Positions 27,301 to 41,400 of a DNA stretch of 64,000 nt are shown here, piece after piece. The DNA is from Uloborus plumipes (taxonomy: Eukaryota > Arthropoda > Arachnida > Araneae > Uloboridae): the NCBI GenBank assembly GCA_038373865.1, contig JAXGGA010003455.1, positions 1 to 64,000 on the forward strand. The letters run 5' to 3'. Below the pieces are notes generated by a model. It did not search any database and was not told the DNA's origin. It was given only the letters and a program-made list of their open reading frames with translations. Within the stretch, counting starts at the first letter, position 1; the number at the start of each line of letters is the position of its first letter. Both the position numbers and the translations under genes were made by a program.

Positions 27301-30300
27301 TCAAACCTATTTTTGTGCAATGAGCAGGGACTGCATAAAAAAGCACATTTAAAACGGAAATCGTCCAAAAGTTCACAAGTAACTGTATAAAAACAGTCAA
27401 ATCAATTAGACTGAAAATTTTGCAGAAAAAAAAATCACACAAAAACAGGTTTGAGTGTACACAATAAAACCCCACTGGTCAGGAATTCCAAATTATTTAC
27501 TGAGATCACATTTTGAAAATTAAAAATATTAATTGGATAAATCTTTGTAAATGAAAAAATATGCACAAAACATGAAAAATAAACTATTCTTATAGCACAA
27601 TGGCAATAATAATAATATTAATGAATATAATGACATTTCAAATAACAACTCACAGTTAACACCCAAGTAATAACTTTATGATGAACAAAAAAAAAAAAAA
27701 AAATAACAATATGGTAAGGAGAAACTAATTCGATTACTTATTTTATGAAAACAATATTAGTGAAGTTAAATGTTAGTGCATCTATTCTATCATGCCACTA
27801 ATGTTTAACAATAGTATTTTAAAATAAAATTTTATATAAAGAGAAAAATATTTAATGTATTGGGTCATTCCATAGTGACTAACGTAAAATTCAGAGCTGA
27901 TTTTGTAACTGTGTTTACTTGTAACTTAAAGGATAAAAAATATTTTTTAGTTATGCTGGTGGATTTACAATGTACATGGTATCTATGTATCATTTCTGCT
28001 AAGAATTTAAAACAAAATTACTGACAGTAGATACTTTTTTAACAAAAATAGCAGTGTGACTAACGTAACATTTTTGCAACCCTGAAAATTATGCTCATGT
28101 TGTGAGGCAAAAATTTCTCAAAGTTAAGCAAGTGTTAAAAATTAAATGATGTATTTGAAAACTGTGTAAAGTTGGCTTTTAAAAACATAAAACACATTTA
28201 TTAAATCTTAATTTTTTTTAGTCTTAAGGGTCACTTTTACTCAAGATGGAGTGTGACTAACGTAACGTGACTAACGTAACCATCAAATAATAAGCAGTAT
28301 AGACACACTACAAACTATTTATTATCGTTAATTTCAGTGATAATTACAATAATTTTTCAATTTTTTTAACTTCTTATGTTGTATGATTTTTATTTATGTA
28401 TTTATTCATTTATTTTTTTATGCTTTTTTCACTTCGGTATTTTTTTTCTTCGGCTGAGGTTGACATTTTCATGGAATGACCCTATTATGCTAATAAATTC
28501 CAAATCATTTTTTTATTATTATTATTAAAGGCATCAGTCTATCTAAGAATTTCTAGCATTTAAAATCTGAAATTGTTCTACAAATTATAAGTATTACTGT
28601 TTTTAAGGAAACTAAAAGGAGGATTGAGAAAGCAATTATTTATAAGAGCTAAGAGGTATGAATCCTGTTAAAAAAATAGCTTTCAACAGTAATTTAATCA
28701 CAGTAATTTAATCTTTTGAATTTAATTCAAAAGATTAAATTAAGAGACTTTTCAAAAGTATTTTTTGTACGTTATACAAATAAATAAAGTTTTTTTCTTT
28801 AATACAAATACAAATGTGACGACCAGCAACAGGTTCTGGGCCCAACTGGGCTGGTCCTGTTGTTTTTTCTTTTTTTTTTAATTAAGGAAAAGAAAAAAAC
28901 TATGGACTGTTAAATTTGAACAATAACTTGTGTAACTCTTCAAAGAAGGTTCTTTATATTAAGATCTTGAATGATTCTCAACAGCAAAAGTATTTTATAA
29001 AAAAGCTAATATATCTTTGCATTAATTTTATATTAGAATTATTAAGATACATACTATTATATATTGACAATATTTGAACTTTCATGACCAGCAAAAGCAA
29101 GGCAATTAAAATGCAATGAAATAGGATGCACTACAGATAGGGAAGAAAAGGAATTCATGTATTTGAGGATAAAGTCCCCCCTCCCCTCTCCCAATAGATT
29201 AATGGACCATTAAGGCAGACGTTTTTCCTTATCAAAAATTTAAAAGGAAATAACTTACCATTCTTCAACTCTGCCTTTTCATTCAGTAGAGAAGAAATAG
29301 CAGCCATTGAAGCTTGAGTGGGTGAGCCCTTTTTCTTTGATTTTGCGCTATCATACACAACTTTCATATTTTTATTCATACCCTTTTTCTTTTCAGTAAC
29401 GCATGGTGGGGCATGCTTCTCACTACAATGAGAGCATACCTTAACTGAATCATCGCCTCTTCCAGAAACGGAGGCCACTTGGATATTGTGCTTCTTTTTC
29501 AATTTAGACGACCTGGAACCTTTATCGCTGGCGTGGACATTTCCGTCGTGTTCAGAAGTATCGTTGTAGGATTCCTCCTCGATAGGTAATAAATACTGAT
29601 TTAGTGGAAAGTTGGTGGTTTGGTTTGTCTGATACTCCCACTTGGTGGGAAAAGATAATGTAGATTTGCCAACCTTAGGGGGACTGTTGCTCAAACTATT
29701 TGGCTTATTCTGAGGCCCATTCTGCTTCTTGTTCAGCATTTCTCCACCATTCTTACTGGCTAACATATTAAAAGCACTGACAAAATCTTTAACAGAACCT
29801 TTAACAGGGGGTTTCAGTTGCAATTCCTCAAAAATTGTTTTCGATTTATCTGCAGCTTCTTCTGTAGAGCTATCGGTCGAATTGACTTTCGGTTCAGAGG
29901 AATTTGTGATTTTCTTCATGCTTGAATAGTCTGGATCATCAGACAAATCTGTAGAGGACTCTACTACGTTGTATTCAACTACCTGAGGCGTAGATACTTC
30001 TTCCACGGTAACAACATTAGTTTCAGTTTTCTGTATGGATATTTTCAAACAAACATCATTGTTGTTATTTGAATATGGCAAGTAAGTTGATGTACTTGGA
30101 GCATTCACATCATCCTCAATTGTATTTAATCCTCGCATCATTCTATACTTCACAAGGCCATATTTGTCTTCTTCACTTTCTTCCTCAGAAAAAGAAATGG
30201 ATCCCGTGGACGCTCGCTCATCGTCGGACTCCGAGCCTTCGGACGCATCGGCAAATTCGACAGATTCGTCGTAATAAGGATTTCTCAGATTCTGGCGAAA

Positions 30301-33300
30301 AACTTTATGCTGCGGTTGCTTCAATTTTGATTTTGAAGATTTAGTTATCTGATTGTTGGAGAAATTTCTTGCTTGATTACTATTTACATTCTTGTGCCTA
30401 CGACTAGAATCATTCACTTTTTCTTTAACCGACTCATCTTCAAATTTGTTATTTACAACTCTTAGCACAGGTGGTGGCGGTGCTTTTCTTTTTTTGTGTT
30501 TTTTAGTAGTTGAAACAGTGAGAGAACGTACGCTGCTTGTTCTCACAACTTTGTATCCAACACCATTGTGGGTGGATTCTTTTAAAACTCCACTTTTTTG
30601 CTTCTGGGTGGCTTGTTTTAGTATTGGTTCTGATGTAAGTATGAACTTCATGTTTGGGAGTGTTAGACGAAACAGCGATTGGAGGCATCGGAGCAGGTCG
30701 TTTTTTACGTCTTTTGACCCTTTGAACAGTATTGCTGCCATGTTCAGCAACAAGTACATTGCTTTTCTTTATCGTATGATCGGGAGCAACTGAATCTGAT
30801 TTTGATGATTTTCTAGAAACATTAACGGCTGAATACTCGCTGAAAGACGACAATCTCTGTCCAGTCACAGAATGTGAATTTTGTGCTACAAAAACACTGG
30901 TGATTGATCTTCTGTCTTTGAGGACCAGTTGATTTTTTCTTTTTCTTCTGTTTGTGCCGGTCATCAAACACGCCACCCACTCTTTGAATTCGTTGATCAA
31001 TCGTAAACTGGCTCTAGGATTGAAAAAGGAATCTTTCTGAAAGACATTCATTTTAAGCCCATTATTGGAATAATTTCTGCCATCAGCATTTTCTTCACCC
31101 CTCATGGCAGAAACGGCAATGCTATTTCCCAGGCGAAAATTTTGACATTCAGCAACCGACTGACGCTCACATACATTGGAATTGCAAGGGTTGCGTTGAG
31201 AACTGCACGGTACAAACGCTTCATAAGGATGATCATCGTAGCATAATGATCGTCGACTAGTTATCCTGTCATATACTGGGGCTCTGCTGCAATAGTGGCC
31301 ATTATGGGGGAAATCACTTTGAGCACAAGTTGAGCACTAAAAAAAATCATTTTTTTTTTAAATTTGAGACAATAAATAAGAATAAGTGCTAATTAGCCAA
31401 TTGAAAATACATTTACATGGACACAGACATAAAATAAATATTTTTTTAAGATATCATATACAAGATTTTGATTTATAGAATTTAAATATAATAAAGTTTT
31501 TTACAGAATGATTTTTTTTTTTAATCTAAGACCTACACATAATTTTATAAAGAATATCTGCAAATTAAATTAGCAAACATATTTTTAAAATTGTAACTAA
31601 GGAAAAATACTCAAATTAAAATTTTAAGCTAATGATAAAATTTGGTAGCTCTTCAGCATTGAAACTCAGTGTTAAATATTAAATATTCAATTTATGACAT
31701 ACAAACAAAAGGATACTAAGTAACATTTACTAGTATAAAAATACAATATAAATAATTAATAGTATATTTTTTAGTTTTAACAAAATGCTCACTTCAAAAA
31801 CTTTTAAAAACATTTTTTAAAAATACTTCTGGTACCCTTCTCATCAACAAATAAATTAAGAATGATTGGAGATCAGAAACAAATTGGAAATCACCAACAT
31901 ATTAAGACTCAAATGCATCATAATTTTGATGATTATTCTCTTTCTCTTTTTTTTAAACATATGCCATCAATGGGTAAATATAATAATATTATTTGTTTAG
32001 TTTCCTGTTATTGCACAGCATCTTGCAGATGAACCCTACTTGGCTTAACTCTTCAACAGCACTGTTTGATACTTTTGGAAGCAGTGGCTTTTTACTAATT
32101 ATAAATCAGCTATTCTTAAAAATGTATCTTTTAATTTTTTTAGTAAAAATTAATTTAACTTAGCTTACAAAAAGTAGTTGCATCTCATAGGTGCAGCACA
32201 ACCAATCATGTCAGAAAAGAGTGCGTGACTAACAGAAGGTCAATGGAGAGAAATTCCTTCAATCATAATAGTCAATAAAACTTCAATAACTAACATCTTA
32301 TCTGAGTAAAATATTACGGTGAAAGTTTTAAAATTTAACTAACAGCAAAAAGCAAGCAAGAAATATTGTCCCTGCAAATAATACTGGAATTATTGGAGCC
32401 AAGAAATAAATGACTTGAGTGGTTATTAGATATATACATAATTACTAGAATTAGTTTATACTAAAACTGCATACCAGTAAGAATATGTTTTTTCACAAGA
32501 ATCATAATTTTTCATTCAATAAAAAATTAAGCAGAGTTTGTTAGCTACATTATTGGGCTGAAAGTAGAAACCTATAGAAAATTGCAATAACGTCTTTCAG
32601 TTACAAAATGGAAATATGATGATTATAACTTAGCAAATTACACAACAAGAACTTTTTAATTAGAAATTACAATGATAGACAAACATTGATAAAATTCAAA
32701 AGAAATTGTCAAAAAAATGTAAGCAAATGAGTTCAACACACTATTATAAATGTAATGAGCTAGAAGAATGATCATATATATTTTAATAAATAAATAAAAA
32801 ATTAGCAAAACTTTCACGCTTGTTTCTAAAATATTTGCATTCATAGTTTGTTGTCGTGCATTTATGAGAAAGAAATTTAACTAATTAAAAAGACATGCAT
32901 TTTGTAATACTCTCAAAAGCAATGCAAAGTCAGAAATTACTGGTAAGCATCAATAAACGTATTCAATAGGTAAGTAGAAAAATTACACTGCAATCTATTA
33001 GCAAGTTTTCAACAGAATATTATGTCCATTATTCATTTATAAACCTGACAAAGATTAGTGGATTAGTTTTATTATGTTTATAAGACAAGCAAGGCTTTAA
33101 ATTATTTCATAGGGAATACAAAGCAGTTAGTACAACATTACCTCTTGCACACTTCAAACATCATGCAAAAACCTATAATAGAGAAAAAAAATTATATATA
33201 ATATCATTATTTTTAAATATTAAAAAATCCACAGTATAAGAAAGTGCAGAAATATGCATTGCAAAAAAATTTTTGCATGTTAAGTATAAATCCAGGGGTG

Positions 33301-36300
33301 ATTGTGAGTTCATGAAAAAATACCTGAAAGTTTTGAAGAGAAAATGTGTGTGGGGGGGGGTGCTTTTTTTCAAAAAACCAAGGCCCCTATTATTTAATTA
33401 CACCTAATTTTATAATTATACACATTAAATAACAAATTGCCTCTCATAAACAAACAAGACACATTTCATACATTCGAATAGTTTCAAATAGTTTTTAGTC
33501 AAAAAAAAAAGAATGGCATCTTAACATTTTTGCTCGATGAATATTATTAGTAATTATCGGAAAATCACCGAAAATTCGAAAAAAAAAATACCGAAGGTGG
33601 GAAGATAAAAGCATAATTAAAATTATTTTATTTCCGGTATTTTCGAACATGAAAATACCAAAATGGATCATGAAAATACCGGAAATCCAGTAAAATACCA
33701 GAACACAATCACCCCTGTATAAATCACTCAAACATGTTGCATGTGTGTCTTAAACTTTCAGATTTGACCAGTGCAAAATCTTTTAAAGTATTTTTCCATT
33801 TTTGAATGCTGCACAATGCAATGCTGGGGGACATGTTGATGCCTTGCCATTTAGCAATGAGCAAGCCAAGAGCAAGGTTTGGTGTCTTGGCTTTTCTGAG
33901 CAACCATAAAGTGCCCTTTTTGAAGAGGCAAGTGTGTGAACATATCCACATGATGAAGCGCTATTGGAAATTTTCAGTGGAAATAGACATAGGTTTCCAG
34001 TTTTCTTAAAAGTACAATGGTGTATTAACTGTTTAAATTTCTATTGTAAATAAATAAATTGTTTTTATTGTTATCAAAAGAACCAATCTCTGTCAACAAC
34101 TCTACATTAATGTTCAGTCCACTGATCAAATTATAAATAGTGTTCCAAACAGAGTCAAGCTACATCTGTGAAAATAAGTTTTGAGATATTTGAAGAATCC
34201 CGTTCTGGATTCCATACTATAGCAAAATATTGGAATTTGACTATTTTATGGGGCTTTATTTTCAGCATGAACTAAATAAGTAAGCTAGAACAATAAAGCT
34301 TACTCATAAGGATAATGGATAACAAAAATGCAAAAAAAAAAAGAAAAGAAAAACAGAAAATTTGCGGATAGGACGTTTTACCTTCTCATGGCAAAATAAT
34401 TCTGAACTCTCGAGACATGACACAACAATGCAGTTATGTGCAGCGTCAGCACTTTTATAGTGATTTGATAATATAAATAGAAAATTACTATCAAAAGTCT
34501 AATGTGAATTTAAAAATTAAAAAGGAAAAATAAGACAGTTCTAAGATGCACAAGAAAAACGTTGCCATAATCCCAAAATGCTGGCATATAAATGACTCGT
34601 ACAAAATTCATATTTGAAAAGAAAGAATAAGAATAAATAAAAAAGAATTAACATAAATATTTAAAGGTAGTTCAGGGACAGTTAAATTTTTTGCAACTTA
34701 AAGAAATTTTGAAAGTTTTTGATTAATTGGATAAGATAAATATAACCTAACATTGAAAATACACTTAACATATTTAACTGTACTAAAAAGTAATTTCCAT
34801 ATGAGTAAAAAATTAAACATTAGTTATAGTTAAATTTTCAACAAAAATAATTAATATTCAATTCTGTACTATGCACAGCAATTAGAGTTTAGATCTAACA
34901 TTTCTAATTTTGATAATGTGTTCAACTATTTTTCCCCACTTGAATACACATACACATGGAAATTTTGTTGAATTTCAAATTCATGTCTTTACAATACTAT
35001 AATGGGACAGGTAATTTACAAAAAGTAATTTTGAAGTATTTGAAGAAACCGTTTTGATTCTTCACATATACTAGCAAAATGCTGAAATCAGGACAATCTT
35101 TCCACGTTTTATTTCCTGCAGAAACCTAACAAGCAAGTTGCACAATAAAGCTAAAATAAAATAAATAGATGACAAAAATAGAAAACAATGCAGATACTGC
35201 TGCTCGTGTTTACAGGGCAGAAAATATTTTGAAGTAATTTTCATGCACAAGTTTTGCTAAGTGTATTTTGTAATCTTAGAATTTGATTTATTATACAGTG
35301 GTCTCTGCCTAATGTGATCCAGGTATCATACTGTCAATTGCTTATTGCTATCAAAATCGCTGAGTCCAGATTTTCTCTACTCACCTGTATGTTAAAATTA
35401 TGCTTAACATGATCATTACTTTGTTTAATGTCATCAGTTTCTAAAGCAGACATCAAGTTCAAAATGATCAGAACTTGCTTTATCTGCTAAAGATTTTTCA
35501 AAAAAGTTGCTAAGAAAACTAAAAATGGATAGAAATAACTTCAGATGTGACATCTTAAAAGTTCATATAATGAATAAAAACTGACATAGAGAAGATGCAG
35601 GGGAAAAGGCAGATAATGGAACTCAAGAGTCAGGTGAAAAGAAGGCCTAGATAAAAAGTCATCTCCTACAAATGTTGAAATGAAGAATACATTGCAAGTC
35701 TTTGAAACGAAGAGTACAATACTGCTTCAATAGTTTAAAAGAAAATAAAACATTGATTCTGAGAAATTTACAAATGAGATTTTTAAAAATTGCAGATAAT
35801 CAACTGATGAAATTTATAAAAATTGGTATAATTTTTATTTTAATTCAAGTATAAGGTACATAAATGAAGCATTAGTATTTTTGTTTTATTTATAAACTTT
35901 GTAAGTGTGCTTTAAACTGGTAACTTTCACTAATTTAGTGATTGATTTATTGTTATTAATCAGTTATTATTATCAAAACCAACATGTCCCTAAGTGATCA
36001 CATTAACCGGATCAACTGTACAAAGCTAAGTATTTTACTCTAAAATACTAGTTAAGTCATGGGAATATGACTGAAAAGCAAATGTTTCTTGGTGATCACA
36101 TTATATAAGTGACGGGTAATAAATGACATTCAACTGGTATAGCATTAAGGTTCTCTTATTTTTACGTTACATTGAAAGTTAGTGTGAGAAGCATAAAAAA
36201 TTACAATAATAGAGAAAGCTAACATCTCAATGAAAATAAAAAGTGAGTACTTTACCTTACTGTACCCAAGTACCTTACTATACTTGGGATTTCGCTTCCC

Positions 36301-38438
36301 ACCTCAGTAGAAAAAGAAAAGAAAAATGTAATAACCAATTAAAGTCCAACTCATCAGATCCATGAAAGTCAAAAGTATTTACTAAAAATTGCAGGCTTGT
36401 AAAGTTAACCATTAAGTCTAGAGACAAGGCAAGCTATTACATGCATGAAACACAGTGTCCATAAGAATTAAGTACAACAAATGTGTAAGATACAAAAAGA
36501 AAATCCTTAACCATGAGTAAGAAGGTAGCCCCTCTTTAGCAAAACATGAAACAACAGATACTACATATAACAGATTCTAAAAATGCATATATCTGTGATA
36601 CCTAAAACAAAATTATTAAGTCTAGCTTTTAAAAACGCTGATTCACCTTTGAACCTACACAAAACACACAAAAGCAGAAAATAATACATTCTAACTAGGA
36701 AGGAAACAAATCTATTAATATGCGAAACAAACTAGAAGTTGTATTTTTAGGTTTTATTGCCTTGTCATGCAAAACTTTTTGATTTCTGATGATTAAGGCA
36801 TTGAGATTCACCAAACACGTTCAGTAATTAACAAGCATTTACAAGTTTTCACTGCAAATAAATAAACATACAAGTTGCAACTGTTTTAATCCTTCTTGTT
36901 CAACAATGTAAAAACATCATGGGGTAAGTGATTTCAAATTAATGAAATAATATTGTTAAATTTATAATTAAAGCTTTCACACTAATAAACACCAAACCTT
37001 TGACAAAACTCTTAATGCAATTAATTTCCAAATAGACAAAAAAAAACCAGCATCGAGTGAAAGTTTTAATAACCTATACGCTCTATAGCTATAGCAATAA
37101 TAACTAGCTATAATAACAAGAATTTCTGTTCTTACATATTCGTTCTTAAAATGACCAAATGTAGCATCTCTTCTCTTCCGATGGGCAATATTTGAGCAAG
37201 AGTCCTGCAACCGTCCAAAGAACGATCTTTCCCCTGCAGATACCAAAAGAAACATGAATATTTATATACAGTAAGAATGAGTTACAGTAAGAACCCAGTG
37301 CAAAATCCCATAATGTTAAGTGTCTTACATGAAACTAACTCTAACACAGAAAAATAGCTAAAGATGGGGATTATCAGGATTTCAAGTTCCATTTTCCCAC
37401 TTTTTGCTTCCTTATGTCAAGAAAATGAGTTATATAGGTATTGAACCCCCCCCCCCCACACACACACACACACACGTTTGATACATTACATATAATAAGA
37501 TTTTGCACAAAATGTTGTGTCCAGCATTGAAAACACATTTATATAAAGTCGAGGCCATTTATTAGAATATGGGTTAAAAGAATATCTCGCTTAATATAAT
37601 ACATTTCCAAAGTACCGGACAGTTGTAATGCATTATTTTGATAGTGGATTATGGAATATCCCCCCTCCCCCCATATTATGGATTATGAAATATTCTAATG
37701 ATAATTAGAATATTTTTTGGAGCAAAAAGAATATTCCATTAAGCAGGCTCGACTGTAGTTAGATGAGTATGTATGGTGACTTACTGTACCAAGATAATAA
37801 TTATAGAAAAAAAATCAAGTTACTTGGACTACATAAACTATAGTTGGTCAAAATAAATTCATTTTATGAATAAAACATCACAAGGCTATATAGTTTCATA
37901 TTAAGTTTATTATTAATATCATATGTAATTATCAAAATAACCATTTGATCAAAGAAATGAACTAACAAACACAAGTAATTTTTTTAGCTAACTGAAATTT
38001 CACAAAAAGAAAAACATGGCGAGTTGAGGGAGGAGGTAGAAACTTAAAAGAAAGTAATGAGTACAATATAAAAATAATCAGGCATTTTTCTTCACAACTA
38101 AGTACTTTAGAAGTCCTTTGAAAGAAGTTATTACAATTAAGCAATTTTTGAACCCTTTGAAGAATTCATAACTGAAAAAGCATTAACATAAAAAACATAC
38201 AGTGTTATAGAGTAGACTAGACATAGAGAGAGGATGTTTGATGTTTTTGTTGTAATCGCATTAAAAATGGAACATAGTAAAATCTTAAAGTAAAGGAAAA
38301 AATCTTAACAAACCTATGAATTAGCAGTGGCGTAACTACTGGTTGGTTTCATGGGGGGTTATATTCTAAATTGTCACGAGGTTAAAAAAACGGCGGGGGG
38401 GGGGCAACCCCTTTTTACCCACACTTTGCATGTATGTA

Positions 38439-38484
<46 letters not shown>

Positions 38485-41400
38485 AAAGCATTTGAAAATG
38501 CGTACTTCCGAAGTTCGAAAAACCGGACAGCTTTTTAAAGAGTAAAGAAATATTACTGTAGAAAAATGGAAGGGGGGTCCGGGGTTTCGCCCCCGGAAAT
38601 TTTCATAACTTGTACCTCTAAAAACTTCATTCTAGACTATCTTGGTGATGTTTGATCTCTTCCTCAGTCAGTAAAACACGATTGCCCAACATTTTTAATA
38701 ATGTGACAGAAAATGATAGGATACAGAAATTCTTCCCAGCGATTTTTTCGAAATTTCAGTTCCAAAAACGCAATTTCATACGAATTTAGATCATAATGAG
38801 AGGTTTAGAGGCCTACCTCTGGAAAATTTTGACATTTATTTCCTAAAAAAGACAATCCTTAATGATTCTGGGAAGGGGAGGGGGTGGCAATGAAGTCTGC
38901 AACACAATGATATTCGCTGGAGAATCGTACTTTTTCATTCTAGGAGTTATATATTTTTTCATCTCATTTTTGCATTTTTGGACCAACGTTTGGGGGGGGG
39001 GGATTTGTCCCCAAAACACCCCCCATAGGTACGCCACTGAAAGTTAGCAATATCAAAACGATTGCATACCATTTCTAGTGGGGTGACTGGTATTGTCATT
39101 AACATTGATGAGATCAGATACAGGAAGGAAAAGAGAATGACCAGGTCTGGACATAAAATACATTCTCCCATGGAAGTTCCCACTTCCTCCACCAGGCATC
39201 ACATTGTCCTAAACAACAGGGAAAAAAATATAAAAAATTGAGGAATTTCAATAGATTAACAAAGTATCAAAAATATTGCAAGAATCGAATGTTCATTCAA
39301 ATTCTTTTATTTTTATACAGGCATTTTTGACGCATGGGAAATCTAGTTAAAAAAAAAACATCTTTAATATTCCAATTAATCAGGTCATTAAATTTCATAA
39401 AACATACTAAAGTTGAACACACTCCTCAAAAAGTGGTTTACAAAATTAAACGATTTTAAAAGACCCACTGCTTCAATTTCAGCATCTGTGTTTATTTTAA
39501 GGAATAACTAATTGGTAATTAGTTTGGAATTCTAAATCATTTGCATTAACATTTAAGAGAACAAGGTACCTCAAAATTTAATAAAATTAAATAAAAGACA
39601 CAGGGACAAATGACACCACACACACTATGATTTTTTTTTAAACTTAAATGGGGAAAAAAGAACATGTTATTTGGATAGTATCTTTGCAACTTGCGAAAAA
39701 TGATACTGTAACAGCATAAAAAACTATTTTCATATCTTCAGTTTTGATTGGAAAAGGTTAAAAAATGAATAGCTTTAGTCAAAAAAATACACCTGTGGGA
39801 AATATTTAAAGGAAGCATTTTGAAAATTGATGCCTTTCAGCTTAGTTACTTGATATATTTTATAGCAACAATAATCTAGAAGAACTTAGCATTCGTACAG
39901 CAAAATATAATGCTGCAAAATTTATTCAAAAAATCAATGATGCAACAAACAAGTGAGTTATTTTAAAAATTTCTAACAGAACTCTCAGATATGTTAAAAA
40001 AAAAATAGAATACAAATAAATATAAGCATTTCATTTGCAAATAAAACTTCTTTGCTCTCTTTTTAATGAATATTTCAACAGTTTTCTCATTTGTATGCTC
40101 ACAAAACCTTGAACATGCCGCTCTTAACCCCCCCCCCCCCTCCCAGGGGTCTGGCCAGAGGAAATTCGGGTCCGTTAACGGACCCTTCACAAAAATACGA
40201 TCAAGCAAAACGGACCCTTCACAAAAATACGATCAAGCAAAACGGACCCTTCACAAAAATACGATCAAGCAAAACGGACCCTTCACAAAAATACGATCAA
40301 GCAAAACGGACCCTTCACAAAAATACGATCGAACAAAACGGACCCTTCACAAAATGCTGATCAAACAAAACGGACATTTCACACATTATTCATTCAAAAA
40401 GTAAATCTGAAATCAAAATAAGCCATAGCATATTTCTGCTTAAAAGCCCACAACTTTTGATCCTTTTCTGAAGTTAAAGAAGGGAATCGCTTATCCACCA
40501 ATTTTGCGGAAAAAAAAAGTCGGCACTTCCTGCCTACCATACTCCGGCAAGCGATAAATCTTTAATGTAAAATGTAGCACCCTTTGTTGGTTTCTTTTAA
40601 AGAAATTAACAACTTAAAAAAGGTGTTTGTTTTGCTTTAATAGTTCTGCTTGTTTTTTTACCGTATGCAAATCAAAGTGGCTTGCTGCGATGTTGCTGTT
40701 ATAGATTTCTCTGGAAATGCAGAGTAAGGATTTTCCTCCCAGCTCTTGACTTAAACGAAAAGGAAATAATAATAATAGCAATTATCAGCGGAATGAACTT
40801 AGAACTGCTAACAGCTGGGGTTGGAGAAGCAATTGGATTGCTTCTGGTAGCGCGATCAGCTTTTTGAAATTATCGCCATCTGAGGTCTTTAGTGCGACGT
40901 TTTGACCTTATTTTGGCAGAAAATTATCTGGATTTTTTTTTTTATGCTTACAGGTGTGGCGTTTCGGTTATGTACATGAATCAATGTATTTTTTCATCTG
41001 TTAATATTGGAAGCTCGGTTTTGTTCGTTTTGCTACAACTCCCTACTTCCGTATTTTTTTCCTCCGAATTTTCGGCGAATATTTCGGTTATCATTAATAA
41101 CATTCATCTTACAGATCTAATGAAATGTAATTCTAGTATTATTCGACTTTAATAAAGTATTTTATTTACAGTTTTTATAATTTTAATGCTTTTATTTTGA
41201 AAATTGCAATCTCTACATCCGATATGAAAATCGAATTTTACTTATAATTTAAGCTGATTACTCTTTATTAGGAGGCAAATAAATGAAAAATCACTTTATT
41301 TTTTGTTCGAATCATTATTTTAAATTTTTTAAAGCAAAATTAACTGTTCTTTTATGAGTCTAAATGCTAAACGCTGAATGGCTCGTTTCATTTTATTTTT

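Noticed and set aside
30392..30793. Plus-strand 133-residue frame
   Set aside because: Antisense shadow of exon 5.
33724..34009. Overlapping frames on both strands just after the 33293-33717 hAT
   Set aside because: Possibly an old transposase fragment, but no motif could be named.
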